From NCBI RefSeq assembly GCF_019802125.1, contig NZ_JAHVHT010000005.1, positions 248,001 through 312,000 of the forward strand: 64,000 nt of DNA, in the 5' to 3' direction. Shown piece after piece: positions 35,178 to 43,907 of this stretch; within the stretch, counting starts at the first letter, position 1; every line of letters starts with the position of its first letter. Position numbers and translations under genes: made by a program. Source of the DNA: Tateyamaria omphalii. GTDB taxonomy: Bacteria > Pseudomonadota > Alphaproteobacteria > Rhodobacterales > Rhodobacteraceae. The notes beneath the pieces are model-generated. The model was given only the letters and a program-made list of their open reading frames with translations, had not been told where the DNA came from and did not search any database.

Positions 35178-35726
35178 ATGGCAGGCCAGAGCAATGCTGC
35201 TGTTGCCCACGTTGGCGACAACCCTTTTCTGCGCCTTGTGGCTGGGATCTCGACCCTGGCGGGATGGTGTTCGGCTGCGATGATCGTCGCGGCTGTCGCC
35301 ATCACCTGTCAGATGATCTTCATCCGCTTTGTGTTGAACGGCTCGACCGTGTGGCAGACCGAAGCGGTGATCTATCTGGTCGTTGCGGCGACGCTGATTG
35401 GTTTGCCCTATGTGCAGCGGTTGCGCGGCCATGTGAACGTCGACTTGGTGCCGTTGGCCCTGCCGCCGCGCGGGCGGATGGTCCTGGCATTCGTGACGTT
35501 ATCCGTCTCCATCCTGATCGTCGCTGTCATGCTGTTTTATGGTTACGAATATTGGCACTTTGCCTGGGAGCGGGGATGGCGATCCGACACGGTATGGGGT
35601 GTTCGATTGTGGATTCCGTATCTGGCGATCCCGGTGGGGTTTGGCCTGCTTCTATTGCAACTGATTGCTGACTTTGTTGCCGTGCTGATCGGTGTCGATA
35701 AGCCCTTTGGCCTGGAGGACGGCTGA
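35178..35726 (+). CDS. TRAP transporter small membrane subunit (DctQ)
   Basis: A 182-residue protein with four membrane segments (AMIVAAVAITCQMIFIRFV, then AVIYLVVAATLIGLPYVQ, LAFVTLSVSILIVAVMLFYG, and IPYLAIPVGFGLLLLQLIADF). The DctQ motif RGHVNVDLV follows the second segment. The ATG at 35178 follows a GAGGAGG site; an upstream GTG at 35160 would leave that site inside the gene. It overlaps the DctM gene as TGATG. It pairs with DctM in a sodium-driven importer. Confidence 0.9.
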   Translation: MAGQSNAAVAHVGDNPFLRLVAGISTLAGWCSAAMIVAAVAITCQMIFIRFVLNGSTVWQTEAVIYLVVAATLIGLPYVQRLRGHVNVDLVPLALPPRGRMVLAFVTLSVSILIVAVMLFYGYEYWHFAWERGWRSDTVWGVRLWIPYLAIPVGFGLLLLQLIADFVAVLIGVDKPFGLEDG

Positions 35727-37042
35727 TGGATCCGCTTCTGTTGGGCGCGATCGTGGCTGTTGCCACAATCTTTGTCCTCTTTTCCGGCGTGTCGGTGGCG
35801 CTGGGTCTGCTGATCGTGTCGGCCGGTTTCCTTATCGTTTTTGACGGTGTGCGGTCGCTGGAGCTGATGCCTGAAATTCTTTTCGGCAAGCTCGACAACT
35901 TTGCCCTTTTGTCGATCCCGATGTTCATCATCATGGGTGCGTCGATTGCATCGACGCGGGCGGGGGCCGATCTGTACGAAGCGCTGGAGCGGTGGCTGAC
36001 CCGTGTGCCCGGTGGGCTGGTCATTTCGAACCTGGGCGCCTGTGCCCTGTTTTCGGCGATGTCGGGGTCGTCGCCTGCCACCTGTGCGGCGATTGGCAAG
36101 ATGGGCATCCCGGAGATGCGCAAGCGGGGCTATCCGGACGCCATCGCCTCGGGCTCCATTGCGGCAGGGGGGACGCTTGGCATCCTGATCCCGCCATCGG
36201 TGACCATGATCGTCTACGGGATTGCGACCGAGACCTCGATCGGGCGGCTGTTTCTGGCGGGTGTCTTTCCCGGCCTGTTGCTCGTAGCGCTGTTCATGGC
36301 GTGGTCGCTTTATGCGACGTGGCGGTCGGGGGATTCCGCCGTTCTGAGCGCCACCACGTACACATGGCGCGAAAAGGTTGCGATCCTGCCGCGGGTCCTG
36401 CCATTTATCGCGATCATCCTTGGCGTGCTCTATGCGATGTATGGCGGTATCGCGACCCCGTCAGAGACGGCGGCTGTCGGGGCGCTTCTGTGTCTTTTGA
36501 TTGCCATGGTGATCTACAAGCTGTGGAACCCCGGCGACCTGTGGGTCGTCCTGCGCGACAGCACCAAGGAAAGCGTGATGATCCTGTTCATCATCGCCGC
36601 TGCCGGTGTGTTCAGCTACATGCTGTCTTCGCTGTTCATCACGCAGGCCATTGCGGAGTGGATTGGCACACTGGACGTGAACCGCTGGGTTCTGATGGGT
36701 GCGGTCAATGTCTTTCTGTTGATCGCGGGGTTCTTTCTGCCGCCGGTTGCGGTGATCCTGATGGCGGCGCCCATCCTGTTGCCGATTATCACGACGGCAG
36801 GCTTCGATCCGATCTGGTTTGCTGTGGTTCTGACCATCAATATGGAGATCGGCCTGATCTCTCCTCCCGTTGGCCTGAACCTCTATGTGATCAATGGGAT
36901 TGCGCCAGATATTTCGTTGAAGACGATCCTGCGCGGGTCATTGCCCTTTGTGGCCTGCATGATCATCGCCATTGTCCTCCTGTGCATCTTTCCGGGTATC
37001 GCAACGTGGTTGCCCGATGCGGTGATGGGGGCGTCACGATGA
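35726..37042 (+). CDS. TRAP transporter large membrane subunit (DctM)
   Basis: A 438-residue membrane protein with about twelve segments. DctM hallmarks are LSIPMFIIMGASIASTRAGADLYEALERWLTRVPGGL, then AMSGSSPATCAAIGKMGIPEM and GSIAAGGTLGILIPPSVTMIVYGIATETSIGRLFLAG. A late INMEIGLISPPVGLNLYVING block is also typical. It forms the ion-coupled channel with DctQ. The stop overlaps the malonyl-CoA decarboxylase start by four bases, linking uptake and metabolism in one transcript. Confidence 0.93.
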   Translation: MDPLLLGAIVAVATIFVLFSGVSVALGLLIVSAGFLIVFDGVRSLELMPEILFGKLDNFALLSIPMFIIMGASIASTRAGADLYEALERWLTRVPGGLVISNLGACALFSAMSGSSPATCAAIGKMGIPEMRKRGYPDAIASGSIAAGGTLGILIPPSVTMIVYGIATETSIGRLFLAGVFPGLLLVALFMAWSLYATWRSGDSAVLSATTYTWREKVAILPRVLPFIAIILGVLYAMYGGIATPSETAAVGALLCLLIAMVIYKLWNPGDLWVVLRDSTKESVMILFIIAAAGVFSYMLSSLFITQAIAEWIGTLDVNRWVLMGAVNVFLLIAGFFLPPVAVILMAAPILLPIITTAGFDPIWFAVVLTINMEIGLISPPVGLNLYVINGIAPDISLKTILRGSLPFVACMIIAIVLLCIFPGIATWLPDAVMGASR

Positions 37043-38301
37043 CGATGCTGGCCGATCTTTTATCGACCGTGTTCGAACGTCCGATACGGATCCCGGGGCG
37101 TGCCACGGCCGATGCCCGATCCACGCCTGATCTGGTTGAGGCGCTGGCCGGGACAGATGGAGAGAGGTCCGGGCAGATCCTGGGGCGCCTTATCCTCGAT
37201 CGGTTCGAACATATGGACGACGATGCGCGTCTGGAGTTCTTTACCTACCTGGCGACCGAGATGGACTTTGATCCGGGTGCCGTGCGCGCCGCACTGGATG
37301 CTTACGAACAGGATCCGGGGCGGATAACATACCAGCGCTTTGCAGAAGCGGCAGAGCCACGGCGGCAGGAGTTCGTCAGGCGTCTCAACCGGGTGCCCCA
37401 AGCCACCGGCGAGCTGGTCGCAATGCGGGCGCATCTGCTGAAGCACACCCGGTCAAACGGCGCCCTTGCCGCCTTGGACCTGGATTTTCAGCACCTGTTC
37501 AGTTCGTGGTTCAACCGGGGTTTTCTGGTACTGCGCCCGATCAATTGGGAAAGCCCCGCCCATATTCTGGACAAGATCATCGCCTACGAGGCCGTCCATG
37601 CCATCGACAGTTGGGATGATTTGAGGCGCAGGCTGGCACCGGAGGATCGGCGCTGCTTTGCGTTCTTTCACCCGGCCATGGCGGACGAGCCGTTGATTTT
37701 TGTCGAAGTAGCGCTGACCAAGGGCATTCCTGACAGTGTGCAGGGTCTGTTGTCCGAAGATCGGCAGGGCATCTTTGCCGAGGATGCCGATACGGCTGTG
37801 TTCTACTCGATCTCGAACTGTCAGGCGGGGCTTGCCAACATCTCGTTTGGCAATTCGCTGATCAAGCAGGTGGCCGTCGATATTTCATTGCAGCTACCCG
37901 GGTTGAAGACCTTTGTCACGTTGTCGCCCATTCCGGGGCTGAACACTTGGCTTGCTGAGTGTGGGATCGATGCCGACCCAAGCGACACGGATCGCATTCG
38001 CAATCTGGCGGCGCATTACCTGTTGGAGTCCAAGCGCGCCGATGGTGCCCCGCGTGATCCGGTTGCCCGGTTTCATCTGGGCAACGGGGCACAGGTGCAC
38101 AAGGTTCATGCAGATGCGGATGTGTCCGACAATGGTTTGGCGCAGTCTTCGGGCGTGATGGTCAATTATCTTTACGATCTGAAGAAAGTGTCCCAAAACC
38201 ACGAGCGCTTCGCCACCGAAGGCAAGATCGCTGCATCTTCGGAGATGCGGTCTATGAGTTCGGGCGGGAAGAAGCTGCTTGTTGAGGAGAAGGGCCAATG
38301 A
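37039..38301 (+). CDS. matA: Malonyl-CoA decarboxylase
   Basis: The 420-residue protein converts malonyl-CoA to acetyl-CoA and CO2. The family N-terminal helical domain covers about residues 20-150 (GEL-MRAHLLKHTRSN, FQHLFSSWFNRGFL). The catalytic GNAT-like domain has FAFFHPAMADEPLIFVEVAL, FYSISNCQAGLANISFGN with the Ser region, and HLGNGAQVHKVHADADVSDNG with the catalytic His. The start at 37039 overlaps the DctM stop; the frame is open far upstream, but that part is a shadow of dctM. The stop overlaps matB. Together they recycle CoA: MatB activates malonate, MatA decarboxylates it. Confidence 0.94.
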   Translation: MTMLADLLSTVFERPIRIPGRATADARSTPDLVEALAGTDGERSGQILGRLILDRFEHMDDDARLEFFTYLATEMDFDPGAVRAALDAYEQDPGRITYQRFAEAAEPRRQEFVRRLNRVPQATGELVAMRAHLLKHTRSNGALAALDLDFQHLFSSWFNRGFLVLRPINWESPAHILDKIIAYEAVHAIDSWDDLRRRLAPEDRRCFAFFHPAMADEPLIFVEVALTKGIPDSVQGLLSEDRQGIFAEDADTAVFYSISNCQAGLANISFGNSLIKQVAVDISLQLPGLKTFVTLSPIPGLNTWLAECGIDADPSDTDRIRNLAAHYLLESKRADGAPRDPVARFHLGNGAQVHKVHADADVSDNGLAQSSGVMVNYLYDLKKVSQNHERFATEGKIAASSEMRSMSSGGKKLLVEEKGQ

Positions 38302-39815
38302 CGAACCCGCTCTATGATGCATTGTTTGGGCGGTATGCGGACCGATCGACCCCGTTCCTGTATATGCCTGATGGGACTGTGTTGTCCCATGCGGATTTCC
38401 TCGCTACGGCTGCTCGGTTTGCGCATGTGTTGACGGATGCGGGACTTGCGCCGGGCGACCGTTTGGCTGCGCAGGTGGACAAGTCGCCCGAGGCGCTGGC
38501 GCTCTATGCGGCTTGTGTACAGGCGGGCGTGGTCTTTTTGCCCTTGAACACGGCCTACACAACGGATGAGCTGTCTTACTTCATCGAAGACAGCGGTGCG
38601 AAGCTGATGGTGTGCGATGGCGCCGATGCGGCGGCTTTGAAGCGGATCACGGATCCGCTGGGTGCATTGCTAATGTCGCTGAACGGGGACGGGACGGGGA
38701 CGTTGGCCGACGCGGCGGCGTCGAAACCTGCGACTTACTCAACGGTCCAGCGGTCTGAGGATGATCTTGCAGCATTTCTTTACACCTCGGGGACGACGGG
38801 CCGTTCAAAGGGCGCGATGCTGTCGCAGGGGAATTTGCTATCCAATGCAAAGACGCTGGTGACGTGCTGGAAATTCGATGCAAGCGATGTGCTGCTGCAT
38901 GCCTTGCCGATCTTTCACACCCATGGTCTTTTCGTGGCGACGAATGTCACGCTTGCCGCGGGCGGTTCGATGATTTTTCTGCCCAAGTTCGACCCGGACC
39001 AAGTCATGGCGCAGTTGCCAAAAGCCACTGCGATGATGGGGGTGCCTACATTCTACACGCGTCTTTTGGCAGACCCGCGCCTGACTAGGGATTTGGTAGA
39101 ACATATGCGGTTGTTCGTGTCTGGCAGTGCGCCCTTGTTGGCAGACACTCATATCGAGTTCGAGGCGCGCACAGGTCACCGCATCCTTGAACGGTACGGT
39201 ATGACGGAAACCAATATGAACACATCGAACCCGTACGACGGTGAACGTCGTGCCGGGACCGTGGGTTTGCCGCTTCCTGGGGTTGAATTGCGAATAACGA
39301 GCCGCGCCACGGGAGAACCCGTAGCGCCAGGCGATGTCGGACAAATCGAGGTTCGCGGGCCAAACGTTTTTAAAGGGTATTGGAAGATGCCGGAGAAAAC
39401 CGCGGCGGAACTGCGCGACACTGGTTTTTTCATAACTGGCGATTTGGGTAAGGTCGACGATGATGGTTACTTGCACATTGTCGGTCGGGACAAAGACCTG
39501 ATCATCTCGGGCGGTTACAACATCTACCCCAAGGAAATCGAGTTGGTTCTGGACGCGCAGCCTGGGGTATTGGAAAGCGCTGTGATCGGTGTCCCCCATG
39601 ACGATTTCGGGGAGACCGTCGTTGGTCTGATCGTTCCTTTGGCTGGCGAAACGCCCGATATCGAAGACATCAAATCGGCAACTTCTGCGTCACTTGCAAA
39701 ATTCAAGCACCCCCGTGCGCTCATTGTCGTGGACGAGCTTCCGCGCAACACAATGGGGAAGGTCCAAAAGGCTGTCTTGCGGGCGGCTCACAAGGATCTG
39801 TTCGTACCCACGTAG
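38298..39815 (+). CDS. matB: Malonyl-CoA synthetase
   Basis: A 505-residue AMP-forming acyl-CoA synthetase. The ATP/AMP motif is YTSGTTGRSKGAMLS near residue 165, followed by the later YGMTETNMNTSNPYDGERRAGTVGLPLPG, which is characteristic of malonyl-CoA synthetases, and TGDLGKVDDDGYLHIVGRDKDLIISGGYNIYPKE. The C-terminal catalytic Lys is in PRNTMGKVQK. It loads malonate onto CoA using ATP. The start overlaps the decarboxylase stop. This is the last gene of the malonate operon; no clear terminator was seen after it, and 39816-40003 holds nothing I recognise. Confidence 0.94.
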   Translation: MTNPLYDALFGRYADRSTPFLYMPDGTVLSHADFLATAARFAHVLTDAGLAPGDRLAAQVDKSPEALALYAACVQAGVVFLPLNTAYTTDELSYFIEDSGAKLMVCDGADAAALKRITDPLGALLMSLNGDGTGTLADAAASKPATYSTVQRSEDDLAAFLYTSGTTGRSKGAMLSQGNLLSNAKTLVTCWKFDASDVLLHALPIFHTHGLFVATNVTLAAGGSMIFLPKFDPDQVMAQLPKATAMMGVPTFYTRLLADPRLTRDLVEHMRLFVSGSAPLLADTHIEFEARTGHRILERYGMTETNMNTSNPYDGERRAGTVGLPLPGVELRITSRATGEPVAPGDVGQIEVRGPNVFKGYWKMPEKTAAELRDTGFFITGDLGKVDDDGYLHIVGRDKDLIISGGYNIYPKEIELVLDAQPGVLESAVIGVPHDDFGETVVGLIVPLAGETPDIEDIKSATSASLAKFKHPRALIVVDELPRNTMGKVQKAVLRAAHKDLFVPT

Positions 39816-40003
39816 CCTTTAGCTCTTTCCGAGCGTTTCTGCTTGGTGTGCGACGCCTGTCTTGCAACAGTCGTCTGCAGCAACCTCGCGTGCGCTTTGG
39901 AAAAGGCAGTGGTTTGATGCAGATCATCTCAGCAGTCCATGGAGGCGGCATAGAATGATCCGGTCCAGCCACTTTTGTTACCCACATGATGGAATGAACG
40001 CCC

Positions 40004-40414
40004 ATGCAGACTGAGCATGCCAACATAGACCTGATTGCCAAGATCGACATCACCGACATACCCGCGCAGGCTGATTTGTTTCAACGCGACGTAGTTTGGC
40101 ATTTCTTCAACCCAATGGCGCCAAACCTGGCAGGGTCCTATCGCGGAGTTGATGGCATTGCCGAGTTTTTCGACAAGGTACGCGGGCACGGTCATGGCAG
40201 TTTCGCGGTCCAGCCCAAGCTGGCATGGGCCGTAGGAGACGAGTTGGTCGTTGTTCAAAGCCGCAACCGGCTAGGGCAGGGTATTGAAGCGATCAATTTC
40301 GATGTCGTGGTCGTCTGGCGGATCATCGACGGCAAGATCGCCGAGGTCTGGGACATCCCAGCCGTGAATACAATTTTCAGCAACGCCGACCTCGCAAAAA
40401 CATCTGTCATCTGA
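40004..40414 (+). CDS. SnoaL-like NTF2-fold protein
   Basis: The 136-residue protein has the SnoaL polyketide-cyclase-like pattern: YRGVDGIAEFFDKVRG in the first half and VVVVWRIIDGKIAEVWDIPAVN in the second. Such proteins act as small hydrolases, isomerases or binding proteins; the substrate cannot be told here. It converges on the amidase gene, and the two coding ends overlap by eight bases. That leaves no room for a terminator between them. No good ribosome site is seen upstream of the ATG, so the start is less certain. Confidence 0.75.
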   Translation: MQTEHANIDLIAKIDITDIPAQADLFQRDVVWHFFNPMAPNLAGSYRGVDGIAEFFDKVRGHGHGSFAVQPKLAWAVGDELVVVQSRNRLGQGIEAINFDVVVVWRIIDGKIAEVWDIPAVNTIFSNADLAKTSVI

Positions 40415-41795
40415 GCAACGCCTCGATCTGTTCTGCAAGTGCCAGCAGCTTCGCGTCGCGACCAGGTTTACCGACCAGTTGTGCGCCAACGGGCAGGCCG
40501 TTGCTGTCACGGCCAATTGGCAAGGTTACGACAGGCCAGCCCAAGGCCGTCACAGGCAACGTGAAACGTGTGAGCGCATCATAGTAAGGGAGCGGGCCGG
40601 CCAACGTGTCGAATACTGTGTCGTAAGTGCGGCCCCCGGCCTTTTCACGTGCAGGCAGGATGTGTTTGAACGCGCAGATACCCGTCACCGGCAAAAGAAG
40701 TGCGTCGACGTCTACCCATGTCAGTGCCAGGTTTTCGCGAAATGCCGCAAGTCGAACAAGGTTGTCAGCGTATCGCTGGACGTGTCTTCGATATCCTTCG
40801 TGGATATGAGCAATGAAGCCAGGAGAGCTGGTTGAAGCACGGCGATCACGGCGCATCATCCACCGTATGGGCCAAGGTATGAGCCCGCCGGTTTCATATC
40901 CGATGATTTCCCCGGCCATCTCGTAGACACCTTCGTCAAAAAGGGTGATCATCTCCTTCGTTTCCAGAGCCATATTGCCGCCTGACAGATGCGCCTTGAA
41001 CGCGGTCCAACAGGCGAATGTATCCTCGTCACAGGGAGGTTGCTGTGCCGGAGACCAGATGGCGATCTTTGCCGTGTGTTCAGACGTGCTGACTGCTTCG
41101 GCGTGCTTCTCCAGGACGTGCCAGATAAAACCCAGATCCGCCGACGTCCGTGCCGTCAGACCGATGCGCGCAAAGTGATCCAAAGTGGTAGTTCTGTTCA
41201 GCAAGCCGTCATTTGGCCATAGACCCTCGGTCGGTGTGTAGGATGAGACGCCGCACCAAGCTGCAGGTATGCGCAAGGACCCACTTAGATCGGCACCGAT
41301 GTCCAGATTGCTCATACCACTGGCCACAGCAGCAGCACCGCCGCCAGTGCTGCCGCCGGATGTAAAGCTCGGATTGTGGGGGTTATGCGTCGGCCCTCGC
41401 CGCTCGTTGAAGGTTTGGAAGTCCATGGCGAACGGCGGAAGTGCCGTCTTGCCTGTTACCACGGCGCCTAGGCCCTGCAGCCTCTGCACCACCGACGCGC
41501 TTGCCGGGTCGGGTCGCTGCGCCGGGCGCTCCAATCCAAAAGACCTCGGCCACCCTGCGGTCGCGATTTGGTCCTTCACGCTGATCGGCAATCCGTTGAG
41601 GGGAGCTTTCACGTCATTCGGGCAGCTTTCCCGCCGAATTTCGAATGCGTTCACTACAGGTTCGATTTCGTCGCGGCGCGCGGTAAGCGACTTGTAATGG
41701 CAGCTCCGGACAAGCGGGTCGGCCAAGCGTTCCGCGATATCGCAAAGCGGGTCATCAGCACTGTAGTCCGGTAGGAGCCTGACGGTCTCGGTCAT
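40407..41795 (-). CDS. Amidase signature family hydrolase
   Basis: A 462-residue enzyme of the amidase signature family. The catalytic Lys74 lies in ISVKDQ. The Gly/Ser-rich signature reads TSGGSTGGGAAAVASGM, and the acylated Ser is in GADLSGSLRIPAAWCGV. This gives the full Ser-cisSer-Lys set. The ATG at 41795 has a GAGG site seven bases ahead; the adjacent ATG at 41798 is nearly as good, and the track upstream to 41843 is unlikely. Family members cleave amides, carbamates or Glu-tRNA intermediates; the length and lack of gatB nearby point to a catabolic amide hydrolase. An AraC gene lies immediately upstream in the same direction. Confidence 0.88.
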   Translation of the reverse strand: MTETVRLLPDYSADDPLCDIAERLADPLVRSCHYKSLTARRDEIEPVVNAFEIRRESCPNDVKAPLNGLPISVKDQIATAGWPRSFGLERPAQRPDPASASVVQRLQGLGAVVTGKTALPPFAMDFQTFNERRGPTHNPHNPSFTSGGSTGGGAAAVASGMSNLDIGADLSGSLRIPAAWCGVSSYTPTEGLWPNDGLLNRTTTLDHFARIGLTARTSADLGFIWHVLEKHAEAVSTSEHTAKIAIWSPAQQPPCDEDTFACWTAFKAHLSGGNMALETKEMITLFDEGVYEMAGEIIGYETGGLIPWPIRWMMRRDRRASTSSPGFIAHIHEGYRRHVQRYADNLVRLAAFRENLALTWVDVDALLLPVTGICAFKHILPAREKAGGRTYDTVFDTLAGPLPYYDALTRFTLPVTALGWPVVTLPIGRDSNGLPVGAQLVGKPGRDAKLLALAEQIEALLR

Positions 41796-41846
41796 CATCT
41801 TGCCTCGGTTTAGAAAGATGACGCCGTGATACTGCCAGCGCATGTC

Positions 41847-42740
41847 TTAGGCTGTCCCGTCCGTGCTTTTCTCAACCGGCAAATAAATCAGCGCGGAAAG
41901 CTCGGTGTCGTTCGTCTCTGCATTGGGCGCAAAATAGGTTTCGTACATCCAAGCTGAACGGAAGCGGACACCCAACTGATCGAAACCTGATCGAACGCAA
42001 CGGTGCCAGGTCAGATGCAAGGTTGTTAGGGAGCCAAAATGGGGAAAGACCGCAAAGAGGCCAGCGGGAAGCAACCGCCATTCAGCGGGCCAATCAAGTG
42101 CGCAGCGATCCTGCATAACGGCGCCATAATAAGCCTCGGCCTTAGGATCGCTGAAACCCTTGGGCCCTTGTGGAAATGCGGTCGCCAGATATCCGGTGTG
42201 AGTGCCGAGTTCCGTACGAAGCGCTTGAAATTCGGCGCTGACCGCGTCCAGATCTTGAAAAAATCGGCCGTCACTCAAACCGATGTTCTTACGACAGCAC
42301 AACCATTGTCTGGGAACTTCGATCAGATCGCATCGCGCGGTTAGGGTCCGCGACGACAGCGGTCGCAGAAACGGGCGGGGCGGGAGGCCCTGTCTATTGA
42401 GGGGCAGCCCATTTTTGCGAAACACGCTGGGGCTGCATTCAAAATGCGCAGTGAACGCACGTGTAAAGGCCGCGTGCGTTTGGAAACCGGCGTCCAGGGC
42501 GATGTCGATCACGCGATCTGTGGTCTCCTGCAAAGTGATGGCGGCGCGTTCCAGTCGTCGGCTGCGGATGTAGCCGGCTACCGTCTCGCCGGTTGCCGCT
42601 GCAAACTGCCGCTGGAAATGGTGCTGAGCCATGCCTGCCGCGCGTGCCAGCATATCCGTGCGCAAGGGTGCGCTGATGTCGGCCTCAATGACCTTGCAGA
42701 TTTCGGTAATTCTGTCGGACTTCGATTTGGGCACGGCCAA
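41847..42740 (-). CDS. AraC regulator with GyrI-like effector domain
   Basis: A 297-residue protein in the Rob-like order: AraC DNA-binding domain first (MLARAAGMAQHHFQRQFAAATGETVAGYIRSRRLERAAITL, then IDIALDAGFQTHAAFTRAFTAHFECSPS). After it comes a GyrI-like small-molecule domain of about 160 residues ending YETYFAPNAETNDTELSALIYLPVE. Proteins of this layout sense amphipathic compounds. It lies 51 bases upstream of the amidase start and reads the same way, so it may control the amidase. Confidence 0.88.
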   Translation of the reverse strand: MAVPKSKSDRITEICKVIEADISAPLRTDMLARAAGMAQHHFQRQFAAATGETVAGYIRSRRLERAAITLQETTDRVIDIALDAGFQTHAAFTRAFTAHFECSPSVFRKNGLPLNRQGLPPRPFLRPLSSRTLTARCDLIEVPRQWLCCRKNIGLSDGRFFQDLDAVSAEFQALRTELGTHTGYLATAFPQGPKGFSDPKAEAYYGAVMQDRCALDWPAEWRLLPAGLFAVFPHFGSLTTLHLTWHRCVRSGFDQLGVRFRSAWMYETYFAPNAETNDTELSALIYLPVEKSTDGTA

Positions 42741-42822
42741 CCTTGCAACTGTTGAAAAGGCGCAAACACGTCATGGTTCAGTCCTGAGGCAATGACCCTT
42801 GATCGGGGCGTTTCGTGTGCCG

Positions 42823-43734
42823 TCAATCGCTTGTCGTGAACGGTTCCAGGCTTTCCTTGAACAGTTCCATGAACTCCAGTGTTATCAGTGACGGTTTTTT
42901 CAGGATCGGGCGCACAAGAGACAATGTATGAGGCAGGCAGGGTACAAAGGGGCGGTAGCCAAGCCCGTGACCGTGGTATTTCACCGCGTCAAGCTTGCTG
43001 ACGATGGCCACACCGGCACCGCGGCAAACAAGCTCACATGCGGCCGTGAATTGTCGTACTTCTAGGCTGGATTTCAGCTCGACTTGAGCATCCTGAAAGG
43101 TCCTGGAAAGCCGAATGAAGAAATCGCTGTCCCTACGTGGGTGTATGACGTTTTTGTCGCCAAGATCGCGTGGGGTGATCACGTCGAGCGCTTCCAATTG
43201 GTCGCCCGATGGAAACACGCAGACCGTGCTGACATTCACGACCTGCCTGTCGACCGCCGGATGCCCAAAGAAACCGTCGGTTATGCCGAAGTCATACTGT
43301 TCGCCGATCATCCACTCCAGGATGCGTTCAGGTCGGTCCGGCTCGATCGTCATGCTGACGCCCGGCCGGTCCTTTAGAAACTGAGCGACGACAGTGGGTA
43401 GATGGCTGGTCGCAAAACCCGGCAAGCAGGCAATGCGCAGGTGCCCGGCCTTTCGCTTCGTTATGTCCTGACTGACGTCCGAGATCTGGCGCATCAACTC
43501 GAGCACCCGTTGGATGTCCGGTTGCAGCAGTCGCACTTCCTGGGAGGGCACAAGCCGACCGTCTCGCTTGTCGAAAAGCTGAAAGTCGAACTCCTTTGCA
43601 AGGTCTGAGAGCAACCTGCTGGTCGCCGGTTGGCTGATCCCCAGATCTGCTGCCGCCGCAGTCACTGAGCCGTTCACGATAACGGCCATCAGGGCTTCAA
43701 GCTGTCGGATGCGGGGTGTTCTGCGAGCCGTCAT
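42823..43734 (-). CDS. LysR-family regulator
   Basis: A 303-residue LysR protein. The N-terminal helix-turn-helix is RQLEALMAVIVNGSVTAAAADLGISQPATSRLLSDLAKEFDFQLFDKRDGRLVPS. The C-terminal periplasmic-binding-like effector domain has GHLRIACLPGFATSHLPTVVAQFL and CRGAGVAIVSKLDAVKY. It is divergent from the ugp-like importer with a 173-base gap to ugpB, the classic arrangement for a LysR regulator and its target. AT-rich inverted sequences occur in the gap, but I could not settle on one T-N11-A site. Confidence 0.92.
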   Translation of the reverse strand: MTARRTPRIRQLEALMAVIVNGSVTAAAADLGISQPATSRLLSDLAKEFDFQLFDKRDGRLVPSQEVRLLQPDIQRVLELMRQISDVSQDITKRKAGHLRIACLPGFATSHLPTVVAQFLKDRPGVSMTIEPDRPERILEWMIGEQYDFGITDGFFGHPAVDRQVVNVSTVCVFPSGDQLEALDVITPRDLGDKNVIHPRRDSDFFIRLSRTFQDAQVELKSSLEVRQFTAACELVCRGAGVAIVSKLDAVKYHGHGLGYRPFVPCLPHTLSLVRPILKKPSLITLEFMELFKESLEPFTTSD

Positions 43735-43907
43735 TCAATGTCATATGTATTTGATATCCAGGGCATAATACTGTGTTATATGATTATTGTGAATTGTCAC
43801 CTTGAATTATGAATGGCGCCCGGTACAGTCGGGTCATTAAGCTCCATTTGCAGCTGTTATGCAGGCGGAGATTGCAACGCATCATCCGTGATGCACGGGA
43901 GGAACAT

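Noticed and set aside
35992-37038. Long open frame extending malonyl-CoA decarboxylase upstream
   Set aside because: The extension lies entirely inside dctM in another frame and lacks domain sense. The ATG overlapping the dctM stop is the natural start.
43735-43907. LysR box in the gap before ugpB
   Set aside because: The gap is AT-rich with several overlapping short inverted repeats, but no single T-N11-A site stands out.
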